Positions 55,195 through 62,617 of a DNA stretch of 64,000 bases are shown in pieces. A program made the position numbers and the translations under genes. This stretch comes from Marinoscillum sp964351625 (lineage in GTDB: Bacteria > Bacteroidota > Bacteroidia > Cytophagales > Cyclobacteriaceae): contig CAYGOV010000004.1 of the NCBI GenBank assembly GCA_964351625.1, positions 62,001-126,000 of the forward strand, written 5' to 3'. Numbering within the stretch: the first letter of the stretch is position 1; each line of letters opens with the position of its first letter. The notes beneath the pieces are model-generated. The model did not search any database, was not told the origin of the DNA, and saw nothing but the letters and a program-made list of their open reading frames with translations.

Positions 55195-55257
55195 GCCTCA
55201 CTTAAAAGAAAGCGTGATGGAAACTGGAGTACAAGCGGACGCTTGCACTAGTTGGGG
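55195..55257 (+). repeat. Direct repeat DR, copy 2, overlapping the end of the SLOG gene
   Basis: The longer copy of the 53972-54028 repeat. It contains the inverted repeat CAAGCGGACGCTTG (a REP-like hairpin core). Its right end supplies the last two codons and the TAG stop of the SLOG gene on the minus strand. Together with copy 1 it flanks the 111-aa gene unit. Confidence 0.85.
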
Positions 55258-56198
55258 TTAATACTTATTCTCTTTAACCCTTTCATAACATAGAATACCA
55301 TTTCAGGAATATTTTTGGTTTCGAAAAGAATCATATTTTCCTCTTCAGTAAGACCATTATTCTTAGTCAAGGACTTTGCTCCAAACTCATTTAGTTCGTT
55401 TATTAAATCCTGATAGTCAATTTTATTATACTGATCTAAAAAGGCTGAATAGTCTTCATCCTCCCTTTGATATTCGGTTAATATTTTGGGAGATTCTTTT
55501 CCTAGAAGGGCATTGATTATTTGCTGTGTAACTCCACCATAGGATCCAATTAGGTATGTTGGTTTCTTTGTTCGCAATGCAATGAGAACTTCTTCCAAAA
55601 GACCTGGCATAGCACCTGAATAGCCTCTGGTTATACCACCTAGGATTATTCGAGCATCTGTAAAATTGCTCATTTCTGTTCTCATCTTAGTCAGGGAATC
55701 AGCCCAGTATAATTTGTTCTCATAAGAATCTGGGCTAAAGAAATCCTTCGAAACAATCTTCACACTATCCGCTGGTTTAACCTTAACTAATTTGACCCTA
55801 TTCTTTTTTAGCTCCAATTCATCTGCATTGGTGAATTTTAAATAGATAGGATAGCTCGAGTAATTAAAAAGACACTGTTTTTGATATTGAGTTTTGTCTC
55901 GATATTGAAACGACAGTTCTGATAGAATTTGAGTAAACCCACGTTTACGTAAATCTCCTCCGTAAACCAACTGAGCTCCTTGAATGAGCAAGTGACGAGC
56001 AAATTCCACCATTGCATCTTCAAGGTGTTCTATCGACAATCCCAAATGACTTAAATCTTCCGTCTCAGATATGGATATACCAATTTTCTTCTCTTCAAGA
56101 AACCCATTTGGTGAAGTATCTTTTGATGACAAATCCTTTTTTATGCTGTCGGATAAATCATCAGATACTCCACTAATATTTTTTTTCTTTGCATTCAT
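55248..56198 (-). CDS. SLOG-domain protein, last gene of the multi-TIR operon
   Basis: 316 aa. After a polar N-terminus (1-37) a SLOG (SMF/DprA-LOG-like) Rossmann domain spans about 38-232: IGISISETED, LVYGGDLRKRGFTQ (76-90), RIILGGITRGYSGAMPG (183-199) and LIGSYGGVTQQI (216-227). A helical tail of about 85 residues follows. In type I Thoeris the effector ThsA is a SIR2 NADase fused to a SLOG that binds the TIR-made cyclic ADP-ribose isomer. Here no SIR2 or other effector domain is fused. It begins 2 nt after the tandem-TIR gene. Ligand sensing is inferred. Confidence 0.82.
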   Translation of the reverse strand: MNAKKKNISGVSDDLSDSIKKDLSSKDTSPNGFLEEKKIGISISETEDLSHLGLSIEHLEDAMVEFARHLLIQGAQLVYGGDLRKRGFTQILSELSFQYRDKTQYQKQCLFNYSSYPIYLKFTNADELELKKNRVKLVKVKPADSVKIVSKDFFSPDSYENKLYWADSLTKMRTEMSNFTDARIILGGITRGYSGAMPGLLEEVLIALRTKKPTYLIGSYGGVTQQIINALLGKESPKILTEYQREDEDYSAFLDQYNKIDYQDLINELNEFGAKSLTKNNGLTEEENMILFETKNIPEMVFYVMKGLKRISINPN

Positions 56199-56200
56199 AC

Positions 56201-57349
56201 TTAGATAATTTTTGAAAGCATAACTGGTGTTAGAAATTGGAGGTCTTTGTCAAACTCATTTAAAATATTCACTTCCTCACAACCCAATGGAGGGTCAGGA
56301 TAAACTACTAATCTTTTATTATTTGTTTTATTTTTTATCTCCAAATCAATGAAATTGAATAGCTCAGGAGGACTGGATAAAATAGATACGGAGTACCTCT
56401 TCTCTAATTCAAATAATTTAATATCACTTTCAATTTTTTCTCTTGAAAACTTGTTGTTCAATACCTGAAGTAATGTAAGGTCAATAACATCTTCGAACCG
56501 GTTGTTCCATTTGATTGTGGGCACATTGCCCATATATGGAAAGCTTCTCTTTTCACCGCTTTTAATATCGTGCACAATAACTAGAGGAGACTTATTTCTC
56601 TTTGCCACTATAACTTCAATTCGGCACCATTCTCTATTGGAGTATTCATCTGTATGAAATACAACCAAAGCACTGTTTTTCAGATGGTTTTTAATCTGAG
56701 CATCGAAATCATAACCATCCGCAATATCATATGCATCAAAAAAGGTGTTAAGCTTTGAATTGTTCTGAATATAATTCTTGAAATCAAGTGCCATGTTTTC
56801 ACCATCTAATTTAGCATGGCTTATAAAGATTTTTATTGGTGGAGGCTCTTCATTAATAGACTGTTCATGTGACGGGAGAATATCAATCATTAAGCGAGAG
56901 AGGTCATGCAGAATTGCATGTTTTAGAATTAACCACTTGTCTTCTAACTCACTAAACCAATCTAGCTTGATGAATTGATACTTATTTAATGCACCTTCAT
57001 TTTGATAATATGCGCAATTAGAGAGCGCGACAGGAAAAATTCTAGTTTTGCTATCCACCTTGCTAAGAAGTACAGAAATGTAGTCAGCCCAATTGTTATC
57101 ATTGAACATTTCGTCATCCAAAAGAACTATTAATGCATTACGTTTTGCCTCCTTGAGTTCTACAGGAATAGGTTTGTTTTCACTTATTGGATATGAACTT
57201 CTATAAAATACCGGAATACCAATACCTCTACTAAGAGGATTTGAAGAATCACGACAAAGAAGACCATAGATTCGTTTAGCGTATTCTACTCCTTCTTTGA
57301 ATTTCGGATGCCAAATTACGTAGATATTTAAGGGGCTTTGATATTTCAT
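56201..57349 (-). CDS. Tandem TIR-like protein, candidate effector
   Basis: 382 aa. Residues 6-145 form a TIR-like fold (LNIYVIWHPKFKEGVEYAKR, IGIPVFYRSS, ALIVLLDDEM). Residues 171-290 form a second, more canonical TIR (IKIFISHAKLDGENMALDF, FFDAYDIADGYDF, ALVVFHTDEY). Its catalytic-Glu motif WCRIEV gives E245. In the first copy the matching place (NNWADYI, 86-92) lacks Glu, so only the C-terminal TIR looks like an active NADase. A roughly 90-aa tail follows. ATGA overlap with the gene before and 2-nt gap to the SLOG gene. Confidence 0.82.
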   Translation of the reverse strand: MKYQSPLNIYVIWHPKFKEGVEYAKRIYGLLCRDSSNPLSRGIGIPVFYRSSYPISENKPIPVELKEAKRNALIVLLDDEMFNDNNWADYISVLLSKVDSKTRIFPVALSNCAYYQNEGALNKYQFIKLDWFSELEDKWLILKHAILHDLSRLMIDILPSHEQSINEEPPPIKIFISHAKLDGENMALDFKNYIQNNSKLNTFFDAYDIADGYDFDAQIKNHLKNSALVVFHTDEYSNREWCRIEVIVAKRNKSPLVIVHDIKSGEKRSFPYMGNVPTIKWNNRFEDVIDLTLLQVLNNKFSREKIESDIKLFELEKRYSVSILSSPPELFNFIDLEIKNKTNNKRLVVYPDPPLGCEEVNILNEFDKDLQFLTPVMLSKII

Positions 57350-58134
57350 GAGCAGGTATTTTTTTGCATTTGAACTCTTGAATTTGTTCTGGCATTAGCA
57401 CTTGTTGTCCGTCTTTTAAAGGCAAGTTCAATCAATTCTTGTTGTTTCTTTCTGTTAGTGGTATAATCAGCAATTACAGCATAACCGGTTTTGAAATTAT
57501 CTGCAAGTCTTGAAGGCATTTGGTCATAAGTTGCCTTTCCTGAACCATAATCAGGATGTGAAGGAAGTAAAAGACCTAATAAACCTGCATAAGATTCACC
57601 AACCTTCAAGTTTAATGCACCACTTATTTCCCAGTCAACATGCTTCCTACATTTAGTTTTTTGGCCGATAAGAACGATTAAAACTGTTGTGTCGCTTAAA
57701 TGCCCATTCTGTATCAGCTGCTTTATATACTCATCGCTCACATCAGTAGATATATCCCCATCCTCAACTGATTTGTTCACAATTAAGTCGTCTGTGAGGT
57801 TGATGAATTTGTTTTTGTAACCCTGATTCGCCATGTGATAGTAGCTTACGAAAGTCTTCCTCCTTGTCAAAATTAGAGGTAAATCATCTGGCCAATTCAA
57901 CCCACCATTTTGATCCCTTGTTAGCGAGCCGCCGCATGACCAATTACCATCCTCAGTTAGATGAATACACTTGAAAGTTTGTCCGCTATTTAGTTTTTGG
58001 ATAACCCAATTCCGATTTCTTTCACTCCCAGAACCCACTGTGTCGCCATTGTCTGGATGAACCAAGAAACTATCAATAGTTTTTGTGTTTGGTATCCACT
58101 TTTCTTTTGATATGAGATAATCAGCCCATTTCAT
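57346..58134 (-). CDS. ThsB-type TIR protein with N-terminal DUF3892-like domain
   Basis: 262 aa from the ATG at 58134, whose ATGA overlaps the stop of the preceding TIR gene (a TTG at 58143 is also in frame). Residues about 15-75 (SFLVHPDNGDTVGSG, WVIQKLNSGQTFKCIHL) resemble DUF3892. Residues 91-230 are a TIR of the MTH538/DUF1863 type used by Thoeris ThsB: KTFVSYYHMANQGYKNKF, VLIVLIGQKTKCRKHVDWEI (E169) and NFKTGYAVIADY. It would make the NAD-derived signal on infection. The extra domain may serve as a sensor. Confidence 0.8.
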   Translation of the reverse strand: MKWADYLISKEKWIPNTKTIDSFLVHPDNGDTVGSGSERNRNWVIQKLNSGQTFKCIHLTEDGNWSCGGSLTRDQNGGLNWPDDLPLILTRRKTFVSYYHMANQGYKNKFINLTDDLIVNKSVEDGDISTDVSDEYIKQLIQNGHLSDTTVLIVLIGQKTKCRKHVDWEISGALNLKVGESYAGLLGLLLPSHPDYGSGKATYDQMPSRLADNFKTGYAVIADYTTNRKKQQELIELAFKRRTTSANARTNSRVQMQKNTCS

Positions 58135-58685
58135 GCATTCCAATCTAAATAGTTGTCTAAAGGATGATATCCTGCCATGTGGCTTTTAATAAGATTGCTT
58201 GATTCCATCAATGAAACTGTTCTATTTGTAAAGCGTGAGAGGTATTCATTTAACGATTTTGTTCCTCGAATAATGAGAGATGAGGTTTTTAAATATTCCG
58301 GTAAAGATTCATTTGATATTCCTTTTAGGGTCAAAACCCCCAAGTCTGTTTTATCAAACCCATAACCAACTTCAAAAGGCACCCAAGTAGAGTTCATTGT
58401 ACGAGGTGATACCATGACTAGCATATGGCTACTGTTGTTAATTCCATTTAATATCGCTGTTGTTACTTCTCGTGGATTGTTACTTTGATGATTGTTTTTT
58501 AACTCCTGATCATAAACGTCAATGTAAACATCAATTCCTGATTCCTGAAGATACTCCGCCACCTTGATAGCTGACTCCCGGTCACTCTTTTGATAAGAAA
58601 TGAATATACACTTAATTCCAAGTGCGAGGAACCTAGAACGAGAGTCATATTTAATTGGATAATAGAATCTGTTTAAACCTGCCAT
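58131..58685 (-). CDS. Canonical TIR-domain protein
   Basis: 184 aa with one TIR domain at about 25-140: KCIFISYQKSDRESAIKVAE (strand A and helix A), GIDVYIDVYDQEL (strand B/BB loop), SSHMLVMVSPRTMNSTWVPF (strand D) and the catalytic Glu E105 in WVPFEVGYG. It differs from the ThsB-type proteins on each side and looks like a classical bacterial NADase TIR. It starts 5 nt after the first ThsB-like gene and overlaps the next by 4 nt. Confidence 0.85.
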   Translation of the reverse strand: MAGLNRFYYPIKYDSRSRFLALGIKCIFISYQKSDRESAIKVAEYLQESGIDVYIDVYDQELKNNHQSNNPREVTTAILNGINNSSHMLVMVSPRTMNSTWVPFEVGYGFDKTDLGVLTLKGISNESLPEYLKTSSLIIRGTKSLNEYLSRFTNRTVSLMESSNLIKSHMAGYHPLDNYLDWNA

Positions 58686-58690
58686 ATTAT

Positions 58691-59227
58691 TTATAGCCTA
58701 AAGCCAAAAACATCCCAGTAATTATCATCCATTCTCTCCCTGCTGTTGTCTATTTTTCTAGAAATATTAGTTCTATTCCAATACGCATAATTCACCTTAC
58801 TTTCAAAATCTCTTTCAAGATTTTTCCAATTCATGCTTATAGCATAACCCGAATCAATATTATCTTGAAATCTATTAGGAATTGAGTGCGATTCTACCGG
58901 TAAAAAAATTCCTAGTAGTCCGTTCTGTTTGAAAGACTTATAAGGGTCATATGGGTGTGTGTATCCTCTTAGGGACGCCCAAATTTCCCAATCTATCCAT
59001 TTACGGTGACCCGTACGCTCGCCAATTAAAACGATTGTAACAGAGCAACTTCTCATTTTTTCTCTAACCTTTTTATAGATAGTTTCATCTGTTAAATGCC
59101 CAATGTCATCTTTCAAGGAGTAGTCGGCGACCTTCATCTGACTAATTACTGTTCTTAGTTTGGAAATATATTTCTGATCACTTTCGTGATGATAGCTAAC
59201 AAAGCAGTTTCTAATTTTCTTTTCCAT
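58691..59227 (-). CDS. ThsB-type TIR protein, first gene of the multi-TIR operon
   Basis: 178 aa from the ATG at 59227 (MEKKIRN). Alternatives in frame are ATG 59251 and GTG 59263; 59227 best matches the short N-terminus of ThsB proteins and puts the start 74 bp from the R element. It is of the MTH538 TIR-like (DUF1863) type: CFVSYHHESDQKYISKLR, TIVLIGERTGHRKWIDWEIW (E81), GLLGIFLP and IDSGYAISMNW. It is paralogous to the TIR region of the gene two positions downstream. Thoeris loci often carry several ThsB proteins that respond to different phages. Confidence 0.83.
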   Translation of the reverse strand: MEKKIRNCFVSYHHESDQKYISKLRTVISQMKVADYSLKDDIGHLTDETIYKKVREKMRSCSVTIVLIGERTGHRKWIDWEIWASLRGYTHPYDPYKSFKQNGLLGIFLPVESHSIPNRFQDNIDSGYAISMNWKNLERDFESKVNYAYWNRTNISRKIDNSRERMDDNYWDVFGFRL

Positions 59228-59300
59228 CAAGTAAGGAATTGATGCCAACATTTCAGTAAACACAATGGTGTTAATTTCTACTCTGACTATTCATATTTTA

Positions 59301-59384
59301 TTAATCATCACTGACTTATCCGTCTGTAGACTGAAGTAAGCGGATACAAAAGAATCGAGCCTTTCAGTTTCATACGACAAAGTA
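59301..59384 (-). repeat. R element, copy 2 (upstream of the TIR operon)
   Basis: Gap-free counterpart of 54601-54684, about 83 percent identical by my hand count. It lies 74 bp upstream of the 59227 start. Its minus-strand orientation, position and length relative to the gene match those of copy 1, pointing to a shared promoter/leader or a shared boundary of a moving unit. Confidence 0.8.
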
Positions 59385-59548
59385 ATAATTCTTATCACGA
59401 ATTGCAATGAGCTCCATATTATGTGTAGTTCACAACCAAATTAGCCTATCGAATTGTAGATAGATTCTAGAATTAACCACAGTTCATCGCATCAGAGAAT
59501 AAACCCTCAAATACGCTCGCTAAGGCCATATTTACCCTTCTCAAAAAA

Positions 59549-59645
59549 CATAGCCATCAATTGATAAAAACATGGCTATAAAATCGATAAAGCATAGCCA
59601 TGCTTTTAATAAACCATGGCTATGAAAATGACAAACCATAGCCAT
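59549..59645. repeat. Array of five alternating AT-rich motifs at 22-bp period
   Basis: CATAGCCAT at 59549, CATGGCTAT at 59571, CATAGCCAT at 59593, CATGGCTAT at 59615 and CATAGCCAT at 59637: the step is exactly 22 bp, and the motif ATAGCCAT alternates with its reverse complement, so neighbours can pair as hairpins. It has the same copy number and period as the array at 54786 but unrelated sequence. Confidence 0.9.
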
Positions 59646-59807
59646 GTTTTTGAGGATGAATAAAATCGTTGTTTTTGGCCTGTTTTGGAGGTTTTCTAAA
59701 GAAGGATAATAATAGGTACTCTTGGTACTTTTTCCGGCTGTAGTTCGCACTACAGAAATGCCTATATCTAAAAGCCCAACCGCCCAAAACCTAAAAACCT
59801 AGAATGG

Positions 59808-61793
59808 TCAATCTTGATAGAGGATAGTTAGCGAAACAGGAGGTAGACTACAGTTTTTACTTAGTGTATTTTCTCCCTCAGTTACGAACTTGTCATTGAA
59901 TAGAGCCACTTTCCAGGAGCCTGCCAAGTCAATGCGCTGGGTTGTTGTATTGGCGTTGTAGTAGACGAGGATTTGTTTCCATTCATCACCTACAGCATCA
60001 CCATTCAATTGAAATCCAATTAATCCATCTTGACTCGTAAGGAATTTGAGATTTTCATTGACCAATTGTGCTGTCGCCATATGGAAAGCAGGATGTACTT
60101 TTCTCAATGCTATCAAATCCATATAGAATTCGAATACTTCGAGATTTTCAACTTTACGATTCCAATCAATTTGATTGATTTCATCAGGCAAGTTGTAGCT
60201 GTTGTGCTCACCATTTTTTGTACGCATAAATTCACTTCCAGCATGTAGAAAGGCGATTCCTTGAGAAGTCAGCACAATCCCATTCGCCAACTTCTGCATA
60301 GCGGTAATTTCTTCTTCGCTTGCATCCGGTTGTGATATTTTTAGTTTGTCATACAGCGTATGATTATCATGACATGAAACATAGGCTACAGATTGCCAAG
60401 GTTCTCTAGCCCAAGCGGTATCCGTATAGTTCACCGCTACTTCATCTACTTGATTGTGATCAATCGCTCCAACCACTCCAAATTTGATAGAAGATTCTGT
60501 GTCTTTAGCACCTGACACAAAACCAGTACTCATGTCATCAAAGACAGATCCTTTGATTCCGTCTCGTAGTTCATCGCTGAATGCCGCTACTCCATCCAGC
60601 TTGTGGGTATTCATCTTCAAGGCCTGTTTGGTATAGTGAAGAGGAGAACCTCCAGCAGTCCAGCCTTCGCCGTAGATGATGATATCAGGGTTGATTGCTT
60701 TCAAAGCCGCTGAGATAGCATTCATAGTTTCTATATCATGAATACCCATCAAGTCAAATCGGAAACCATCGAGGTGATATTCTTTGGCCCAATAGGAGAC
60801 CGACTCCACCATGTATTTGCGCATCATCTCCCGCTCAGAAGCAGTCTCATTGCCACAAGCAGAGGCATTGGACCATGTCCCATCTTCATTTTGGCGATAA
60901 TAATACCCCGGAACCTCAAGGTTGAAATTGGATTCATCTGTACGGCCTGTATGGTTGTAAACCACATCCAAAATGACTCCCATGCCATTGTCATGGAAAG
61001 ACTTTACCATTTGCTTAAACTCTTTGATTCTCACAGATCCATCATATGGATCACTTGAAAAGGAACCTTCAGGAACGTTGTAATTCTTTGGGTCATACCC
61101 CCAGTTGTATTGAGCACTATCTAGTTTCGATTCATCGATAGAATAGTTGTCAAACGCTGGCAGTAAATGCACGTGAGTCACCCCTAGTTCTTTGATATGA
61201 TCAATACCAGTTGCAACTTCATTTGGTCCAGTCGTTCCACTTTCCACCAAACCCAAATATTTACCTGGTGCCGAACTGCCAGAGGTATTATGTATCGTAA
61301 TATCACGAACTTGAAGTTCATAGATGATCGCATCATTCATTTTAGCTAAAGCAGGACCCTTGTCTTTTACCCATCCTTCAGGATTGGTATTCGAAAGATC
61401 CAAAATCATCGCTCTATCGCCATTCACACCGACTGCCTTGGTATAAATCCCAGGAGTTTCATCTAGCCATTTACCATTGACTTTTATCTGATAGGTGTAG
61501 TAGTACCCTGCTAAGTCACTATTTTCAGTATAAGACCAAATGCCGTTCGATGAAGGACTCATGTTATATACTTGTATTTTCTCTCCGCCCTTTCCCTTTC
61601 GGTAAAGACTTATTTTAACCGTGCTTGCTACTGGGGACCAGAGGGTGAAAATTGTCCTTTCAGTATTATAGTCTAGCCAGAGGGGAGCATCTAATGCTGC
61701 TGGGTATTCCTCAAAGGAATTGTATGTTTTAGGAGTATATTCCATACAGGCAGTTACCAAAATGGAGAGTAGGATTGGGGTGATGAATTTCAT
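59808..61793 (-). CDS. pulA: Type I pullulanase, GH13 lipoprotein
   Basis: A 661-aa alpha-1,6-glucosidase debranching pullulan, glycogen or starch. The lipoprotein signal ends LVTAC (C16). A CBM48-like N-terminal domain lies at about 35-130 (LWSPVASTVKISLY). The GH13 barrel carries the pullulanase motif YNWGYDP (229-235), nucleophile D347 in DGFRFD, acid/base E376 in IYGEGW and D476 in SCHDNH. The C-terminal beta domain is complete. As a lipoprotein it acts in the periplasm or at the surface. It marks the return to core genome right of the island. Confidence 0.93.
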   Translation of the reverse strand: MKFITPILLSILVTACMEYTPKTYNSFEEYPAALDAPLWLDYNTERTIFTLWSPVASTVKISLYRKGKGGEKIQVYNMSPSSNGIWSYTENSDLAGYYYTYQIKVNGKWLDETPGIYTKAVGVNGDRAMILDLSNTNPEGWVKDKGPALAKMNDAIIYELQVRDITIHNTSGSSAPGKYLGLVESGTTGPNEVATGIDHIKELGVTHVHLLPAFDNYSIDESKLDSAQYNWGYDPKNYNVPEGSFSSDPYDGSVRIKEFKQMVKSFHDNGMGVILDVVYNHTGRTDESNFNLEVPGYYYRQNEDGTWSNASACGNETASEREMMRKYMVESVSYWAKEYHLDGFRFDLMGIHDIETMNAISAALKAINPDIIIYGEGWTAGGSPLHYTKQALKMNTHKLDGVAAFSDELRDGIKGSVFDDMSTGFVSGAKDTESSIKFGVVGAIDHNQVDEVAVNYTDTAWAREPWQSVAYVSCHDNHTLYDKLKISQPDASEEEITAMQKLANGIVLTSQGIAFLHAGSEFMRTKNGEHNSYNLPDEINQIDWNRKVENLEVFEFYMDLIALRKVHPAFHMATAQLVNENLKFLTSQDGLIGFQLNGDAVGDEWKQILVYYNANTTTQRIDLAGSWKVALFNDKFVTEGENTLSKNCSLPPVSLTILYQD

Positions 61794-61827
61794 TGTATCG
61801 GGTTTTGGATCTATTCAAATCAGTAGT

Positions 61828-62616
61828 CTAAGTTAATTCTTCGAAATCAATTTTGTGCAGAATTAAACCAGACGATGGAGCCACATGGCGCATTGGTGGT
61901 GAATCAGTATCCACTAGAGAGTTTTGCAGATCTTCGATGCTCAGCACTCCTCGACCTACATCCACTAGAGCGCCCATCATTAAGCGAATCTGATATCGCA
62001 TAAAACCCATTCCAATCACTTTGAAAGCATAAGTTTCTTCAGGTAGAAAACTCGCAGTAAAGAAAGTGTTCTTTACAATTTCGGATTGAATGATCGTACG
62101 GGTAAACTGTGTGTCTGGAGCTGGCTTGCTCACATATCTTTTGAAATGATGTGTGCCTTCAAAAACTTTGGCTGCCAGAGTCATGGCTTCAATGTCCAAT
62201 TTCGGACCGAAATCTCTAACTAAAGGCGCGGTAAAGGGGTGAGATTTATCTCCAAAAGAAAAGTAGTAGTGATATTCTTTTCGCTTAGCATTTTGAATGA
62301 TATTAAATTTATCATCAACAGCCACAATTGATTTGGCTCGAATATCCGAAGGAAGATTAATATTGAGTCGCTTAAGTAACTGCTCAGGAATGATGGGTTC
62401 TGATAGGAATAGCTCAAAAGCATAGTCCATGGCTGATACTTTGGCATCTGTGCGGCCGCAACCTAAGGTCCTGAAATCTTCGTGCTTGAGAATGAATAGG
62501 AGGGTTTTGTCTATCATTCCATTGATGCTGCGCAAGCCTTCTTGCTTTTGCCAGCCGTGGTATCTAAACCCTAGAAACTCGATCCTTATCAGATAGAAAT
62601 ACTTCCATCTCGCCAT
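61828..62616 (-). CDS. truA: tRNA pseudouridine synthase A
   Basis: 262 aa from the ATG at 62616 (MARWKYFYLIRIEFLGFRYH), which matches the family start; an upstream in-frame start at 62718 would lie inside the SDR gene. TruA modifies U38-U40 in tRNA anticodon stems. Catalytic D57 is in GCGRTDAKVSA; FEGTHHFKRYVS and MGFMRYQIRLMMGALVDVG are further family motifs. The start is immediately after the SDR stop (1-nt gap), so the two are co-transcribed. Confidence 0.93.
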   Translation of the reverse strand: MARWKYFYLIRIEFLGFRYHGWQKQEGLRSINGMIDKTLLFILKHEDFRTLGCGRTDAKVSAMDYAFELFLSEPIIPEQLLKRLNINLPSDIRAKSIVAVDDKFNIIQNAKRKEYHYYFSFGDKSHPFTAPLVRDFGPKLDIEAMTLAAKVFEGTHHFKRYVSKPAPDTQFTRTIIQSEIVKNTFFTASFLPEETYAFKVIGMGFMRYQIRLMMGALVDVGRGVLSIEDLQNSLVDTDSPPMRHVAPSSGLILHKIDFEELT

Positions 62617-62617
62617 A

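Larger units (their letters stand above)
54520..55247. other. Gene-free stretch with R element, 22-bp array and DR copy 2
   Basis: No credible gene here. An ORF on the plus strand at 54751-54951 simply reads through the palindromic array. The stretch holds the R element (54601-54684), the array (54786-54887) and DR copy 2 (from 55195). I see no recognisable content at 54888-55194. Confidence 0.6.
59264..59807. other. Gene-free stretch with R element copy 2 and 22-bp array 2
   Basis: No credible gene. It contains the R element (59301-59384), the AT-rich array (59549-59645) and a perfect hairpin CTGTAGT-TCGC-ACTACAG (59738-59755) before the pullulanase stop. A short minus-strand ORF at 59541-59750 runs through the array and is rejected. 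Confidence 0.6.

Noticed and set aside
55159..55260. Short plus-strand ORF (34 codons) ending in DR copy 2
   Set aside because: Both DR copies stay open in this frame, but the peptide is only a translation of the repeat and overlaps the SLOG stop region; no sign of a gene.
59541..59750. 69-codon minus-strand ORF
   Set aside because: Spans the AT-rich inverted array; no start signal or family pattern.
60738..61058. 106-codon plus-strand ORF
   Set aside because: Antisense to the pullulanase catalytic domain; shadow.
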